Assembly: GCA_963731665.1 (NCBI GenBank)
Contig: CAVSWP010000003.1
Location: 124,001-188,000, forward strand
From: Chersky-840 sp035604715
Lineage (GTDB): Bacteria; Actinomycetota; Acidimicrobiia; Acidimicrobiales; UBA8190
DNA length: 64,000 nt
Direction: 5' to 3'
The position numbers and the translations under genes are program-made. A model generated the notes under the pieces. That model made no database searches and was not told the origin of the DNA. It worked only from the letters and a program-made list of their open reading frames with translations. Shown in pieces: positions 32,959-40,908 of the stretch. The stretch's first letter is position 1. The number at the start of each line of letters is the position of its first letter.

Positions 32959-33474
32959 ATGGCAGTCAAGCGGGCAAGAAAGACCGCAAAGCGGGCGCCG
33001 GCACGGAAGGCCGCCAAGCGCACCACGGCACGCAAGGCCGTGAAGCGCACCACGGCTCGGAAGGCCGTGAAGCGGGCTCCGGCACGGAAGGCCGCCAAGC
33101 GGACGACCAAGAAGCGGGCAACCGCCAAGCGGGCTCCAGCACGCAAAGTAGCGAAGCGGACCCGTAAGGTCGCCAAGCGTCGGGCTCCTGCCAAGAAGGC
33201 GGCCGCCAAGAAGACCACCAAGCGGGCTCCGGCACGCAAGGCGGCCAAGCGGACCACCAAGAAGCGGACCGTCAAGAAGGCGGCCAAGAAGCGGGCACCG
33301 GCACGCAAGGCAGCCAAGAAGCGCGCTCCGGCACGCAAGGCCGCCAAAAAGCGCGCTCCGGCGCGCAAGGCAGCCAAGCGTCGTCCCGCCAAGAAGGCGG
33401 CGGCGTCTCCCAAGCGGACCGCTTCCCGTCGGGTCACGCGTCGGGCCCCGGTGCGCCGGCGGACCGCCAGGTAG
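32959..33474 (+). CDS. histone H1-like Lys/Arg/Ala repeat protein, 171 aa
   Basis: The protein is almost wholly built from repeats of the type K-R-A-P-A-R-K-A-A-K-R-T-T, with essentially no acidic or aromatic residues and no globular domain. It resembles the basic tail of HU and eukaryote-like H1/Hc1 proteins, so it should be disordered and bind DNA nonspecifically. AGGAGGG within the end of hupB serves as its ribosome site, giving coupled expression with HU. Repeat units at DNA level suggest expansion by slippage or unequal exchange. Confidence 0.85.
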   Translation: MAVKRARKTAKRAPARKAAKRTTARKAVKRTTARKAVKRAPARKAAKRTTKKRATAKRAPARKVAKRTRKVAKRRAPAKKAAAKKTTKRAPARKAAKRTTKKRTVKKAAKKRAPARKAAKKRAPARKAAKKRAPARKAAKRRPAKKAAASPKRTASRRVTRRAPVRRRTAR

Positions 33475-33576
33475 ACCACACCCGTCCGGCCGGGTCTTCC
33501 CGGCGGTCGGGCGGTCCCCCTCGGGCTGCTGCAAGCCCGGGTCGGGGGCAGGACAAGTAGGAAGCAAGGAGTAAGA

Positions 33577-33608
33577 CAGACGAGGGGCCCTGCGGGGTCC
33601 CTCGTCTG
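33577..33608. terminator. bidirectional terminator between the HU operon and cofC
   Basis: CAGACGAGGG (33577-33586) pairs perfectly with CCCTCGTCTG (33599-33608), and the inner bases extend the stem to about 14 pairs with a short loop. It lies between convergent genes. Confidence 0.7.
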
Positions 33609-33644
33609 CGTCTCGCCTCGCCGACGCGTGCGTGCGCCCGGGGC

Positions 33645-34250
33645 CTATCCCGAAAGCGGCGGCCCCAGGCCGGCGGGGATGTCGGCGGGCACGTCGACGT
33701 CCCAGGTGAGCTCGGGATCGCGCACCACCCGCCAGGGCAGCCCCAGGCGTCGGGCCTCGGCCCGGTGGCGGGCGAAGGACCCGGTGCCGTAGTGGAAACG
33801 GAACCCCGCCCCGGTGGGGACGCCGACCACGTTGGACCCGTCGTCGCGTCGATCGGGAACGAGGGTCACGCCGTCGAACCCGGCCAGCCGGGCCACGTCG
33901 TGGGCGAAGGGCAGATCGGCGTGCACCACCAGCACCTCGGACGCGCCGGCGGCTCCCAGCCGATCGACGCCGGCTTCCACGGCCCCGTTGAGCCCCCGTC
34001 CCGGTTCGGGGAGCACCATCGCCCCGTGGTCCGCCGCCCACCGGGCAACCTCGTCGTCGTCGCACACCACCGCCACGGGGAGCGGGGCGCCGGCGGCGAG
34101 GACGCCTTGGGCCATGGCCCGGGCCAGGGCGTCGCGCCCGGGGCCGTCCAGGGTGGGCGACAGGCGCTCCTTGGCCTGCGCGAAGGCCTTCACGGGGACG
34201 AGCACCACGCAGCCTGTCAACGGGGGCAGGCGCACCGGCGCTGCGGTCAC
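33645..34250 (-). CDS. cofC: 2-phospho-L-lactate / phosphoenolpyruvate guanylyltransferase
   Basis: The 201-residue protein is a CofC/FbiD nucleotidyltransferase for coenzyme F420 synthesis, joining GTP to phospholactate or phosphoenolpyruvate. It shows VLVPVKAFAQAKERLSP (nucleotide loop with Lys), VVCDDDEVARWA, LNGAVEAGVDRLG, VLVVHADLPFA, GSNVVGVPTG and TWDVDVPADIP, typical of the family. The start is GTG 34250. Adjacency to gpsA is usual in actinobacteria. No other F420 gene lies in this window. Confidence 0.88.
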   Translation of the reverse strand: MTAAPVRLPPLTGCVVLVPVKAFAQAKERLSPTLDGPGRDALARAMAQGVLAAGAPLPVAVVCDDDEVARWAADHGAMVLPEPGRGLNGAVEAGVDRLGAAGASEVLVVHADLPFAHDVARLAGFDGVTLVPDRRDDGSNVVGVPTGAGFRFHYGTGSFARHRAEARRLGLPWRVVRDPELTWDVDVPADIPAGLGPPLSG

Positions 34251-34293
34251 GCGCCCAGTGTAGGAGCCCTCCTCGTCGGCGACACCCGGGCCG

Positions 34294-34299
34294 TAGGGT
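34294..34299 (+). promoter_or_regulatory. gpsA -10 box (leaderless)
   Basis: TAGGGT ends 7 bases before the GTG at 34307. It overlaps the alternative GTG at 34298, so it decides the gpsA start in favour of 34307. Confidence 0.5.
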
Positions 34300-34306
34300 G
34301 GAGCAC

Positions 34307-35329
34307 GTGCTCGACAAGGTGGCGGTCATCGGCGCGGGTTCGTGGGGCACCACCGTCGCCACCATCGCCGCCTGCTCGGCGCCCACGGTGTTGTGGGCGC
34401 GCCGCCCGTCGCTGGCCGAGACGCTCGACCGTGCCCACGAGAACCCCGACTACCTTCCCGGGGTCGTCCTCCCCGACACCCTGCGGGCCACGGCGTCGCT
34501 GGAACACGCCGTGACCGACAGCGCGCTGGTGATCATGGCCGTGCCGTCGCACGGGTTTCGCGCCGTGCTCAGCGAGCTGGCGCCCTACATCCCGGCCGGC
34601 ACTCCCGTGCTGTCGCTGGCCAAGGGCCTCGAGCAGGGCACCCAGCTCCGCATGACCGAGGTCATCGCCCAGGTGGTCCCGGGCCACGGCGCCGGCGTGC
34701 TCACCGGACCGAACCTGGCCCGCGAGATCGCCGCGGGCCAGCCGGCGGCCACCGTGGTGGCCATGGTCGACGACGCCACCTGCCGGTCGATCCAGGAGCT
34801 GCTGCGCACCCGGACGTTCCGGGTGTACACCAACCCCGACGTGGTGGGGTGCGAGATGGCGGGCGCCACCAAGAACGTCCTCGCCATCGCGGCCGGCATT
34901 CTGCAGGGCCTCGGGCTGGGCGACTCGTCACTGGCCGCCCTCATCACGCGGGGGCTGGCGGAACTGGGGCGCCTGGGCGTGGCCATGGGGGGCGAGCGCA
35001 TCACCATCGCCGGACTGGCCGGGGTGGGCGACCTGGTGGCCACCTGCACCAGCTCGCTCAGCCGGAACCGGATGGTGGGTGAGCAGCTGGGTCGGGGCCG
35101 CTCGCTCGACCAGATCATGGCGGACATGCACATGGTGGCCGAGGGGGTCAAGACGGCACGACCACTGCTGGAGCTGGCCGCCGCCCACGGGGTGGAGATG
35201 CCCATCGGCGAACAGGTGGCCGCCGTCCTCGAGGGGACCACGGCGCCGTCGGATGCCATCAGCACCCTCATGTCGCGTTCTGCCAAGCCGGAGTTCGACG
35301 GCCCGGCGTCGCCGGGAGAGAGGCCGTGA
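34307..35329 (+). CDS. gpsA: NAD(P)+-dependent glycerol-3-phosphate dehydrogenase
   Basis: The 340-residue enzyme reduces dihydroxyacetone phosphate to sn-glycerol-3-phosphate for phospholipid synthesis. It has the Rossmann motif VAVIGAGSWGTTVA at the N-terminus, LVIMAVPSHGFR, LSLAKGLE, LTGPNLAREI, AGATKNVLAIAAGI (catalytic Lys) and AGVGDLVATCTSSLSRN. The start at GTG 34307 puts the Rossmann strand right at the N-terminus, as in the family. The stop overlaps the cyclase start (TGATG). Confidence 0.95.
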   Translation: MLDKVAVIGAGSWGTTVATIAACSAPTVLWARRPSLAETLDRAHENPDYLPGVVLPDTLRATASLEHAVTDSALVIMAVPSHGFRAVLSELAPYIPAGTPVLSLAKGLEQGTQLRMTEVIAQVVPGHGAGVLTGPNLAREIAAGQPAATVVAMVDDATCRSIQELLRTRTFRVYTNPDVVGCEMAGATKNVLAIAAGILQGLGLGDSSLAALITRGLAELGRLGVAMGGERITIAGLAGVGDLVATCTSSLSRNRMVGEQLGRGRSLDQIMADMHMVAEGVKTARPLLELAAAHGVEMPIGEQVAAVLEGTTAPSDAISTLMSRSAKPEFDGPASPGERP

Positions 35330-36600
35330 TGCCGTCGACCGACTCCGAGGCCCTGGAGCGGGTGCGCGCCTTCCTGCGGGCACGGGGCGCGTCCGAGGAC
35401 GAGATCACCGAAGCCGAGCAGCGCAACGTGCTCGACCTCCTCGTCGCCGACCGCCTCCTGGTCCCCGCCGAGCGCCGCTACACCCAGTCCGAGGTCTCGG
35501 CCATCACGGGGATGGACCTAGCCCTCGCCCGGCGCTTCTGGCGCGCCCTGGGGTTCCCCGACGTCGAGCTCGAGGAGCGGATGTTCACCGACCTCGACAT
35601 CGAAGCCCTCGTGACCCTGCAGTCGATGATGGACCTGGGCGTGGCCGACGTGGACACCAGCCTGCAGTTCGCCCGGGTGATCGGGTCCTCCATGGCGCGT
35701 ATCGCCGAGGCCGAGGTGTCACCGGCGTTGCGGGGACTGGGCATCGCCACGGGGTCCGGTGACACCGTGGAGGCGGCCGACGGTTTCGCACGGGTGGCCG
35801 ACCACTCGCTGCCCGCCATGGCGCGGCTGCTCGAGTTCGTGTGGCGCCGCCACGTCCAGGCGGCGGTGCGCCGGGCCATGCTGCTGCGCAGCCGGGGCGC
35901 CGCCGGCGCGCTCCCCGTCCTGGCGGTGGGCTTCGCCGACATGGTGGGCTTCACCACTCTCAGCCAACAGCTGTCCGAACAGGAGCTCGCCGCGGTGGTG
36001 GCCCGCTTCGAGGAGCTCGCCCACGACACCGTCACCGGCGGTGGGGGGCGGGTGGTGAAGATGATCGGCGACGAGGCCATGTTCGTGGCGGACTCGGCGC
36101 TCGACGCGGCGCGCATCGGGCTCGCCCTGGCCGAGGCCTACGCCGGCGACGAGCTGCTGTCCGACGTCCGGGTGGCGCTGGCGGTGGGGCCCGTGCTCGT
36201 CCAGGACGGCGACTTCTACGGCCCCGTCGTCAACCTGGCCAGCCGGGTGGTGAACATGGCGGCCCCCGGCGCGGTGATCGTCACCGACGAGTTCCACCGC
36301 GCCGTCGAGGCGCTCGCCCCGGGGGCCGGGCCCGACGCCGAGTTCGAGTTCGGGTTGCTGCGGCCCCGTCGCGTCAAGGACCTCGGTCGGATCCAACTGT
36401 GGGTGTTGCACCGCCCGGGCACCGAGCCCGTGGCCCTCGACCGCCGGCTCGGCGGGCGCTGGGAGCGGCTGGCCGAGGTGCTGAACGACCTCGACGAGCT
36501 GCGCGACAAGGGCGAGCGCCTCATCGCCGGGGCCGACACCCGGGTGCGCTCAGGCAGGGGACCGGAAGGTGGCGATGCCGAAGGGCCGAAGCTCGAATGA
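35329..36600 (+). CDS. class III adenylate/guanylate cyclase
   Basis: The 423-residue cytoplasmic protein has an N-terminal ~190-residue helical regulatory region and a C-terminal cyclase homology domain. Catalytic features are visible: the metal-binding Asp in VGFADMVGFTTLS, KMIGDEAMFVA (second metal Asp), FYGPVVNLASRVV (transition-state Asn and Arg) and ALAVGPVLVQDGDFYG. The N-terminal part resembles that of the pH-sensing mycobacterial cyclase Rv1264 in layout; this is inference. Start ATG 35329 overlaps the gpsA stop. The 3' end overlaps the convergent mannosidase by 51 bases. Confidence 0.88.
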   Translation: MPSTDSEALERVRAFLRARGASEDEITEAEQRNVLDLLVADRLLVPAERRYTQSEVSAITGMDLALARRFWRALGFPDVELEERMFTDLDIEALVTLQSMMDLGVADVDTSLQFARVIGSSMARIAEAEVSPALRGLGIATGSGDTVEAADGFARVADHSLPAMARLLEFVWRRHVQAAVRRAMLLRSRGAAGALPVLAVGFADMVGFTTLSQQLSEQELAAVVARFEELAHDTVTGGGGRVVKMIGDEAMFVADSALDAARIGLALAEAYAGDELLSDVRVALAVGPVLVQDGDFYGPVVNLASRVVNMAAPGAVIVTDEFHRAVEALAPGAGPDAEFEFGLLRPRRVKDLGRIQLWVLHRPGTEPVALDRRLGGRWERLAEVLNDLDELRDKGERLIAGADTRVRSGRGPEGGDAEGPKLE

Positions 36601-39303
36601 CCCGTCGACGGGGTCGAGGGTGCGACCCCGCAGGTCGACCAGCCAGCCCGAGCGGGCCCCTATCCGCACCGTGGCGAGACGGTCGGTCGGGTTGAACACC
36701 CGGACCTCGAGCATCCCGGCCGCCCGACGCACGGCCGAGACCTCGGCGCCCTCGACCTCGAGGGCGCTGCCGGAGCGCGGCCGCCCCCCGCCCCCGGTGG
36801 CGTACACGACCTCGAGGGGCACGAAGACGTCGTCGACCATGGCGTAGGGGTCGTCGCACCCGGTGCACAGCGCGTAGCGCGCCTCGATGGTGCGCCCCCG
36901 CAGCTGCAAGCCCTCCACCGGGGTGATCGGACCGGCGGGCAGCGGCCGATAGGCCATGCCCAGGCGCGACAGCATCCCCGTGGAGCGCAGCAGCGTCAGT
37001 GCCAGGGTCCGGGCCCGGCGCCCGGGCGGCTCGGTCTCGATGTCGACCAGCTCGTACTCGAGCAGGCCCTCGTGGGCGACGGTGAGGCCTCCGGCGGTCA
37101 CGAACCGCCGGGAGGGGAAGGTGGGAAGGCCGAGCTCGTCGGCGCGCCCTTCGGTGTCGAGCCCCCGCCGCACCACCGCGTAGGCGCATTCCGCCTCGGA
37201 CCCCTCGGCCGGCTCGGGCAACGGCAGGTGCACCCGGACCCGGTGGTCCGAGGCCGGATTGACGAAACGGGTGGTCACCCGGACGAGGCGCTCGTCGGCG
37301 CGCACCTCGATGTCGGTGGTCACCTCGGCCGTGACCTCGCCGGTGCGCGTGCGCGTGGTCCCGTCGACGTGGTCCGGCCACGTGTAGCGGGCCGTCACCG
37401 TGGTGATGGCCCGCACCGGCCCCCGCTCCGTCACGCGCACCGCCACGCTGTCGGGCGCGTCCACGATGCGGTCGCCGACCGGAGGCGAGAAGTTGTAGGA
37501 GTCGCCGTGGTCCCCGCCGTCGACGAGGCGTCCGAACCCGTCCAGGCCGTCGACGGCGAAGGTCCCGTCCCGGCGGTCGACCGCTACCGAGACGAGCCCG
37601 TTGTCCATCACCACCGGCCCGGCGCCGGCGGAGGGCGCGTCGGCGCCCTGCTCGGCGGGGTCGTCGACGGTCACGGGGTGGGCGGGCACGACGGGCTCGA
37701 GCGCCGTCCACCCCATCCCGGGCACCTCGGCCACCCGGACCAGGACCCGTCGCACGGGCGGCTGGTCGATGCGGACGCGCACCATCGAGTCGGGCCGCGC
37801 CCCTAGCCGGGTGTAGAGGTCCTGTTTGATCGAGGCGATGGGCACGTCGAAGCGCTCTTCGCTCCCGAAGGCGATGGTGATGTCGATCCCCGACTCGTCC
37901 TCCTCGACGTGCACGTCCTGGATCCAGGTGTGGGCGTCGATCTGGCTGCCGTTGGGCATCATGCCCAGGATGGTGCGCACCGTGGGGGCGTCGAGGGTGA
38001 GGGCGCCCAGGCCCCGGGGGATCCCGAAGGCGCCGGGCTCCTCGGGCAGCGTCTGGGCGCCGGCGGGCAGCTCCTCGCCGGCCACCACGAACTCGACCAT
38101 CCCCCCGCGACGGCGGGCCGACACGTTCACGACGCTCGGGCCGGGCTCGGCCAGCGAGCGCGTGAGCGCCCCCAGCGCCTGGTGGGCCAACCCGTCGGCG
38201 ATGCGGTAGGCCTCGGCGTAGCGCACCAGCACGGCGTCGACGACCTCGTCGACCGAGCAGGCGCACACCGAGTCGTGGGCGGCGTTGCGCACCATCTCCC
38301 GCCACGCCAGGTCCAGCAGGCGGTCCGGCCATTGCTCGGGCGCCAAGAACAGGGCGCACAGCGGCTCGGCCACGCGTTCCAGGGCCCGCTCGGCGCGCGC
38401 CGCCGCCCGCTTCACGTCGACGCGGTTCGAGGCCACGCCCATGAGGACATTGGCCCTCGCCCCCGAGCGCAGCTCACCCTTCCAGCGCGTCAGACCGTCG
38501 GTGGGGGCCCCGGCCAGATAGGCGGGGAGCGTCGTCACCTCGAGGGCGTACTCGTCCTGGAGCTCGTTGGCCTCGGCCACCACCCGTCCGAGCCACGGCT
38601 GGGGCTCCTGGTGGTCGGTGCCGTTCATGAACAGCATGCCGTCGAGGAGGAACTCGCCGATCTCCTTCTCGTGATCGGCGATCCTGCGCACCAGGGCCTT
38701 GGCGTCGTCAGGGATGGCGGCGCCGTTGCCGTACCCGGTCACCAGGTACTCGGCGCGCACCGACGACCCATCGGGCGCCTCCCACACAAAGGCAGTGCGG
38801 TCCACGACCGACGGCACGCCCCGCCACACCACGGCGTGCTCGAACCCGGCCTGGCGCAGGATCTGGGGCATCTGGGCGATGTGCCCGAACATGTCGGGCA
38901 GGTAGCCCACCTCCATGGCCCCACCGAAGGCGGCGCCCCGCAGGAGCCCGGATTGGAGGTTCCGGACGATGGTCTCGCCCGAGACCAGGAACTCGTCCAT
39001 GAGGATGTACCACGGGCCCATCGACAACCGCCCGGCCGCCGCCAGAGCCCGGATGCGCGCCTCGTTCTCCGGCCTGACCTCGAGATAGTCGTCCACCACG
39101 GCCATCTGCCCGTCGAGGAGGAAGCGCGCGTACGAGGGGTCGCGCTCGAGGAGGGCAATGAGGCCATCGAGCATCCGCACCAGGCGCAGCCGGAAGCTCT
39201 GGAAGGGCTCGTACCACTCCCGGTCCCAGTGGGTATGGGGGACGATGGCGACCTGGCGTTGTGCCCTGTGGCCTGCGGTAACACCTTCCCCAGCCGTGCT
39301 CAT
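36550..39303 (-). CDS. GH38 alpha-mannosidase
   Basis: The 917-residue protein is a full-length glycoside hydrolase family 38 enzyme, which removes alpha-mannose using a zinc ion. The N-terminal barrel has VPHTHWDREWYEPF (zinc His and Asp), LLDGQMAVVDDYLE, and GYLPDMFGHIAQMPQIL with the nucleophile Asp. The helical domain has MRNAAHDSVCACSVDE (given here as AAHDSVCACS, zinc His/Asp), and a C-terminal beta-sandwich follows. There is no signal peptide, so it acts in the cytoplasm, probably on imported or recycled glycans. ATG 39303 is preferred over the adjacent GTG 39306. Confidence 0.92.
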   Translation of the reverse strand: MSTAGEGVTAGHRAQRQVAIVPHTHWDREWYEPFQSFRLRLVRMLDGLIALLERDPSYARFLLDGQMAVVDDYLEVRPENEARIRALAAAGRLSMGPWYILMDEFLVSGETIVRNLQSGLLRGAAFGGAMEVGYLPDMFGHIAQMPQILRQAGFEHAVVWRGVPSVVDRTAFVWEAPDGSSVRAEYLVTGYGNGAAIPDDAKALVRRIADHEKEIGEFLLDGMLFMNGTDHQEPQPWLGRVVAEANELQDEYALEVTTLPAYLAGAPTDGLTRWKGELRSGARANVLMGVASNRVDVKRAAARAERALERVAEPLCALFLAPEQWPDRLLDLAWREMVRNAAHDSVCACSVDEVVDAVLVRYAEAYRIADGLAHQALGALTRSLAEPGPSVVNVSARRRGGMVEFVVAGEELPAGAQTLPEEPGAFGIPRGLGALTLDAPTVRTILGMMPNGSQIDAHTWIQDVHVEEDESGIDITIAFGSEERFDVPIASIKQDLYTRLGARPDSMVRVRIDQPPVRRVLVRVAEVPGMGWTALEPVVPAHPVTVDDPAEQGADAPSAGAGPVVMDNGLVSVAVDRRDGTFAVDGLDGFGRLVDGGDHGDSYNFSPPVGDRIVDAPDSVAVRVTERGPVRAITTVTARYTWPDHVDGTTRTRTGEVTAEVTTDIEVRADERLVRVTTRFVNPASDHRVRVHLPLPEPAEGSEAECAYAVVRRGLDTEGRADELGLPTFPSRRFVTAGGLTVAHEGLLEYELVDIETEPPGRRARTLALTLLRSTGMLSRLGMAYRPLPAGPITPVEGLQLRGRTIEARYALCTGCDDPYAMVDDVFVPLEVVYATGGGGRPRSGSALEVEGAEVSAVRRAAGMLEVRVFNPTDRLATVRIGARSGWLVDLRGRTLDPVDGSFELRPFGIATFRSPA

Positions 39304-39417
39304 CACCGTGCCTCGTTCCTCACCGGAGCCCCTCGGTTCCTCCCCACGAGTGTGGCATTGATGAGGCCGTCGTGGCGCCGGGCACCGGCGCAGTCGCCGG
39401 GTGCGCCTGCTCCCCGG

Positions 39418-40629
39418 TCAGGGCACGGTCAAGATGAGCGCCTGCGTCACCACGTGCTTGGACTTGCCGTGTCCGAAGGTCGCCGTGATGGTCACGTGGT
39501 ACACGCCGATGCCTCTCCTGATGTTGGGCGTACCCGAGAGCGTCCCCGTGCCGTTGTGATTGTTGACGAAGCTCACGCCCTTCGGCAGGGGGTGTCGCTT
39601 CCTGAGGGTGGGGACGGGGCTCCCCGACGTCGTGACCAAGAACGTGAAGGCCCGGCCGGCGACGGCAGGGACGTTGGGGTCGCTGGTGATGGCGTCTGCG
39701 GACGGAGGAGCGACCAGCACGCACTCGTTGGCGTCGAGGTTGGACGAGCCTGTGTTGTCGCCCGACGTTGCGTAGGTCGAGCTCCCGCCGTACACCGCCG
39801 AGAAGCACCACGTGCCCACCGATGTCGGGACGAAGCCGGTCGACGAGACCGACGCGGTGGCGCCCGCCCCGGGTGCCAGGGCTACCCCGGCGTCCTCAGG
39901 GGTGCCGCTGGCGGGGCACGGGCCTCCCGTCAGGGTGGCGGTGATGCTCGTGTGACACACGTAGAAGGCAACGCCACCGGTGGGAGAGCCTCCCACCACG
40001 TTCCCCACGACGGTCGCCGCGTCCGAGACCGAGCCCCCGGGTCCCAAGGTGATCCGGCTCGAAGAGATGGAGCTGCCCGTGGTGGTGGGGGCCAGGGTCA
40101 CCAGCACGCACTCGTTGGCGTCGAGGTTGGAGACCGTCGTGTTGTCGGTGGACGTGGCGTAGAGCGAGGAGCCGCCATAGACGGCGGAGAAGCACCACGT
40201 GCCGGCGGCCGTGGGCGTGAAAGCGCCCGAGGACGCGCTCGAGGTGTCGTGAGCCCCGGCGCTCAGCCCGGTCGTGGCCAGGTGCTCGTCGGCCGTCGCC
40301 GCGCAGGGACCTCTCGTCAGGGTCTGGGACGTCGCCGTCTGGCAGATGTAGAAGCTCACACCCCCGGAGGGACTGCCGTTCGTCGACGTGCCCTGCACCG
40401 TGGCGGTGTCGCTCACCGTCCCCGAGGGGCCCAACGTGATGGAGGACGCGCTCACCTGGGTGAGCGTGGTGGTGCTGGTGCCGGCCGCGAACGAGGAGGT
40501 CGTCGTGCCCACGACGACGGCGCCGGCCACGACCGGGAGCGAAGCCACCAGCATGAGCCACCGGGCCCGAGCCGGGCGCACGTGGTCAATCACGCTGGCA
40601 ACCACTGATTGACTCGACAAGTTCTTCAC
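39418..40629 (-). CDS. secreted protein with bacterial Ig-like repeats
   Basis: The 403-residue protein has a signal peptide (WLMLVASLPVVAGAVVVG, cleavage near SSFAA). Two ~125-residue repeats follow, each with T-V-S-D-x-A-T-V, SP-x-GGV-x-FY-C, and GTWCFSAVYGGSS followed by NLDANECV; each has four conserved cysteines, probably in disulfides. A C-terminal domain reads AGRAFTFLVTTSGSPVPTL and GTGTLSGTPNIRRG, a putative Ig (He_PIG) module. It is likely a cell-surface or extracellular adhesin-like protein with no enzymatic motif. Confidence 0.8.
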   Translation of the reverse strand: MKNLSSQSVVASVIDHVRPARARWLMLVASLPVVAGAVVVGTTTSSFAAGTSTTTLTQVSASSITLGPSGTVSDTATVQGTSTNGSPSGGVSFYICQTATSQTLTRGPCAATADEHLATTGLSAGAHDTSSASSGAFTPTAAGTWCFSAVYGGSSLYATSTDNTTVSNLDANECVLVTLAPTTTGSSISSSRITLGPGGSVSDAATVVGNVVGGSPTGGVAFYVCHTSITATLTGGPCPASGTPEDAGVALAPGAGATASVSSTGFVPTSVGTWCFSAVYGGSSTYATSGDNTGSSNLDANECVLVAPPSADAITSDPNVPAVAGRAFTFLVTTSGSPVPTLRKRHPLPKGVSFVNNHNGTGTLSGTPNIRRGIGVYHVTITATFGHGKSKHVVTQALILTVP

Positions 40630-40785
40630 GACTGCCCCCCGCCCCCCGCCGGTGTCGCCATTCTCAGATCCCGGAGCCCCTCAGCCGACGAGGCCAGAAC
40701 CACCCGCCTAGACCTCGCCCGCTGGCCCACGGTTTAGCATCACGGGCGGTCGTGTGCTGCGGAAAGCACCGCCGCCGGCTCCCGT

Positions 40786-40823
40786 GGCGAGGACGAACTG
40801 CACCGGCGAGGACGAACTGCACC
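40786..40823 (+). repeat. perfect 19-bp tandem duplication
   Basis: GGCGAGGACGAACTGCACC occurs twice back to back (40786-40804 and 40805-40823) in the 279-base gap before the beta-helix gene. It may be a duplicated operator or a recent slippage event. Confidence 0.7.
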
Positions 40824-40908
40824 GCACGGTGAGGCTGACCGGAGCGCGCGACGTCAATGGTGTGTAGGGTTCCGGGCCGAGGCGCAGGGCCACGGTGGGG
40901 GAGGTCCA

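Noticed and set aside
32959..33474. A CRISPR or satellite repeat array in the H1-like gene
   Set aside because: The DNA repeats are irregular, in frame and coding for Lys/Ala units without constant repeats and spacers.
27500..33474. One large integrative conjugative element from the IS to the H1-like gene
   Set aside because: The target repeats tightly bound the IS alone, and there is no integrase, relaxase or att repeat around the TraG-like gene.
32097..33479. A 460-codon minus-strand frame opposite the HU and H1-like genes
   Set aside because: Its repetitive Ala/Arg/Phe/Leu product is just the complement of the Lys-rich codon repeats.
36550..36600. The 51-base convergent overlap of the cyclase and mannosidase as a sign of a frameshift
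   Set aside because: Both proteins keep plausible ends and short convergent overlaps are common in compact genomes.
39980..40162. Small plus-strand frames with repeated AxxTSTHSLASRLE sequences
   Set aside because: They are antisense to the duplicated Ig-like repeats and only reflect that duplication.
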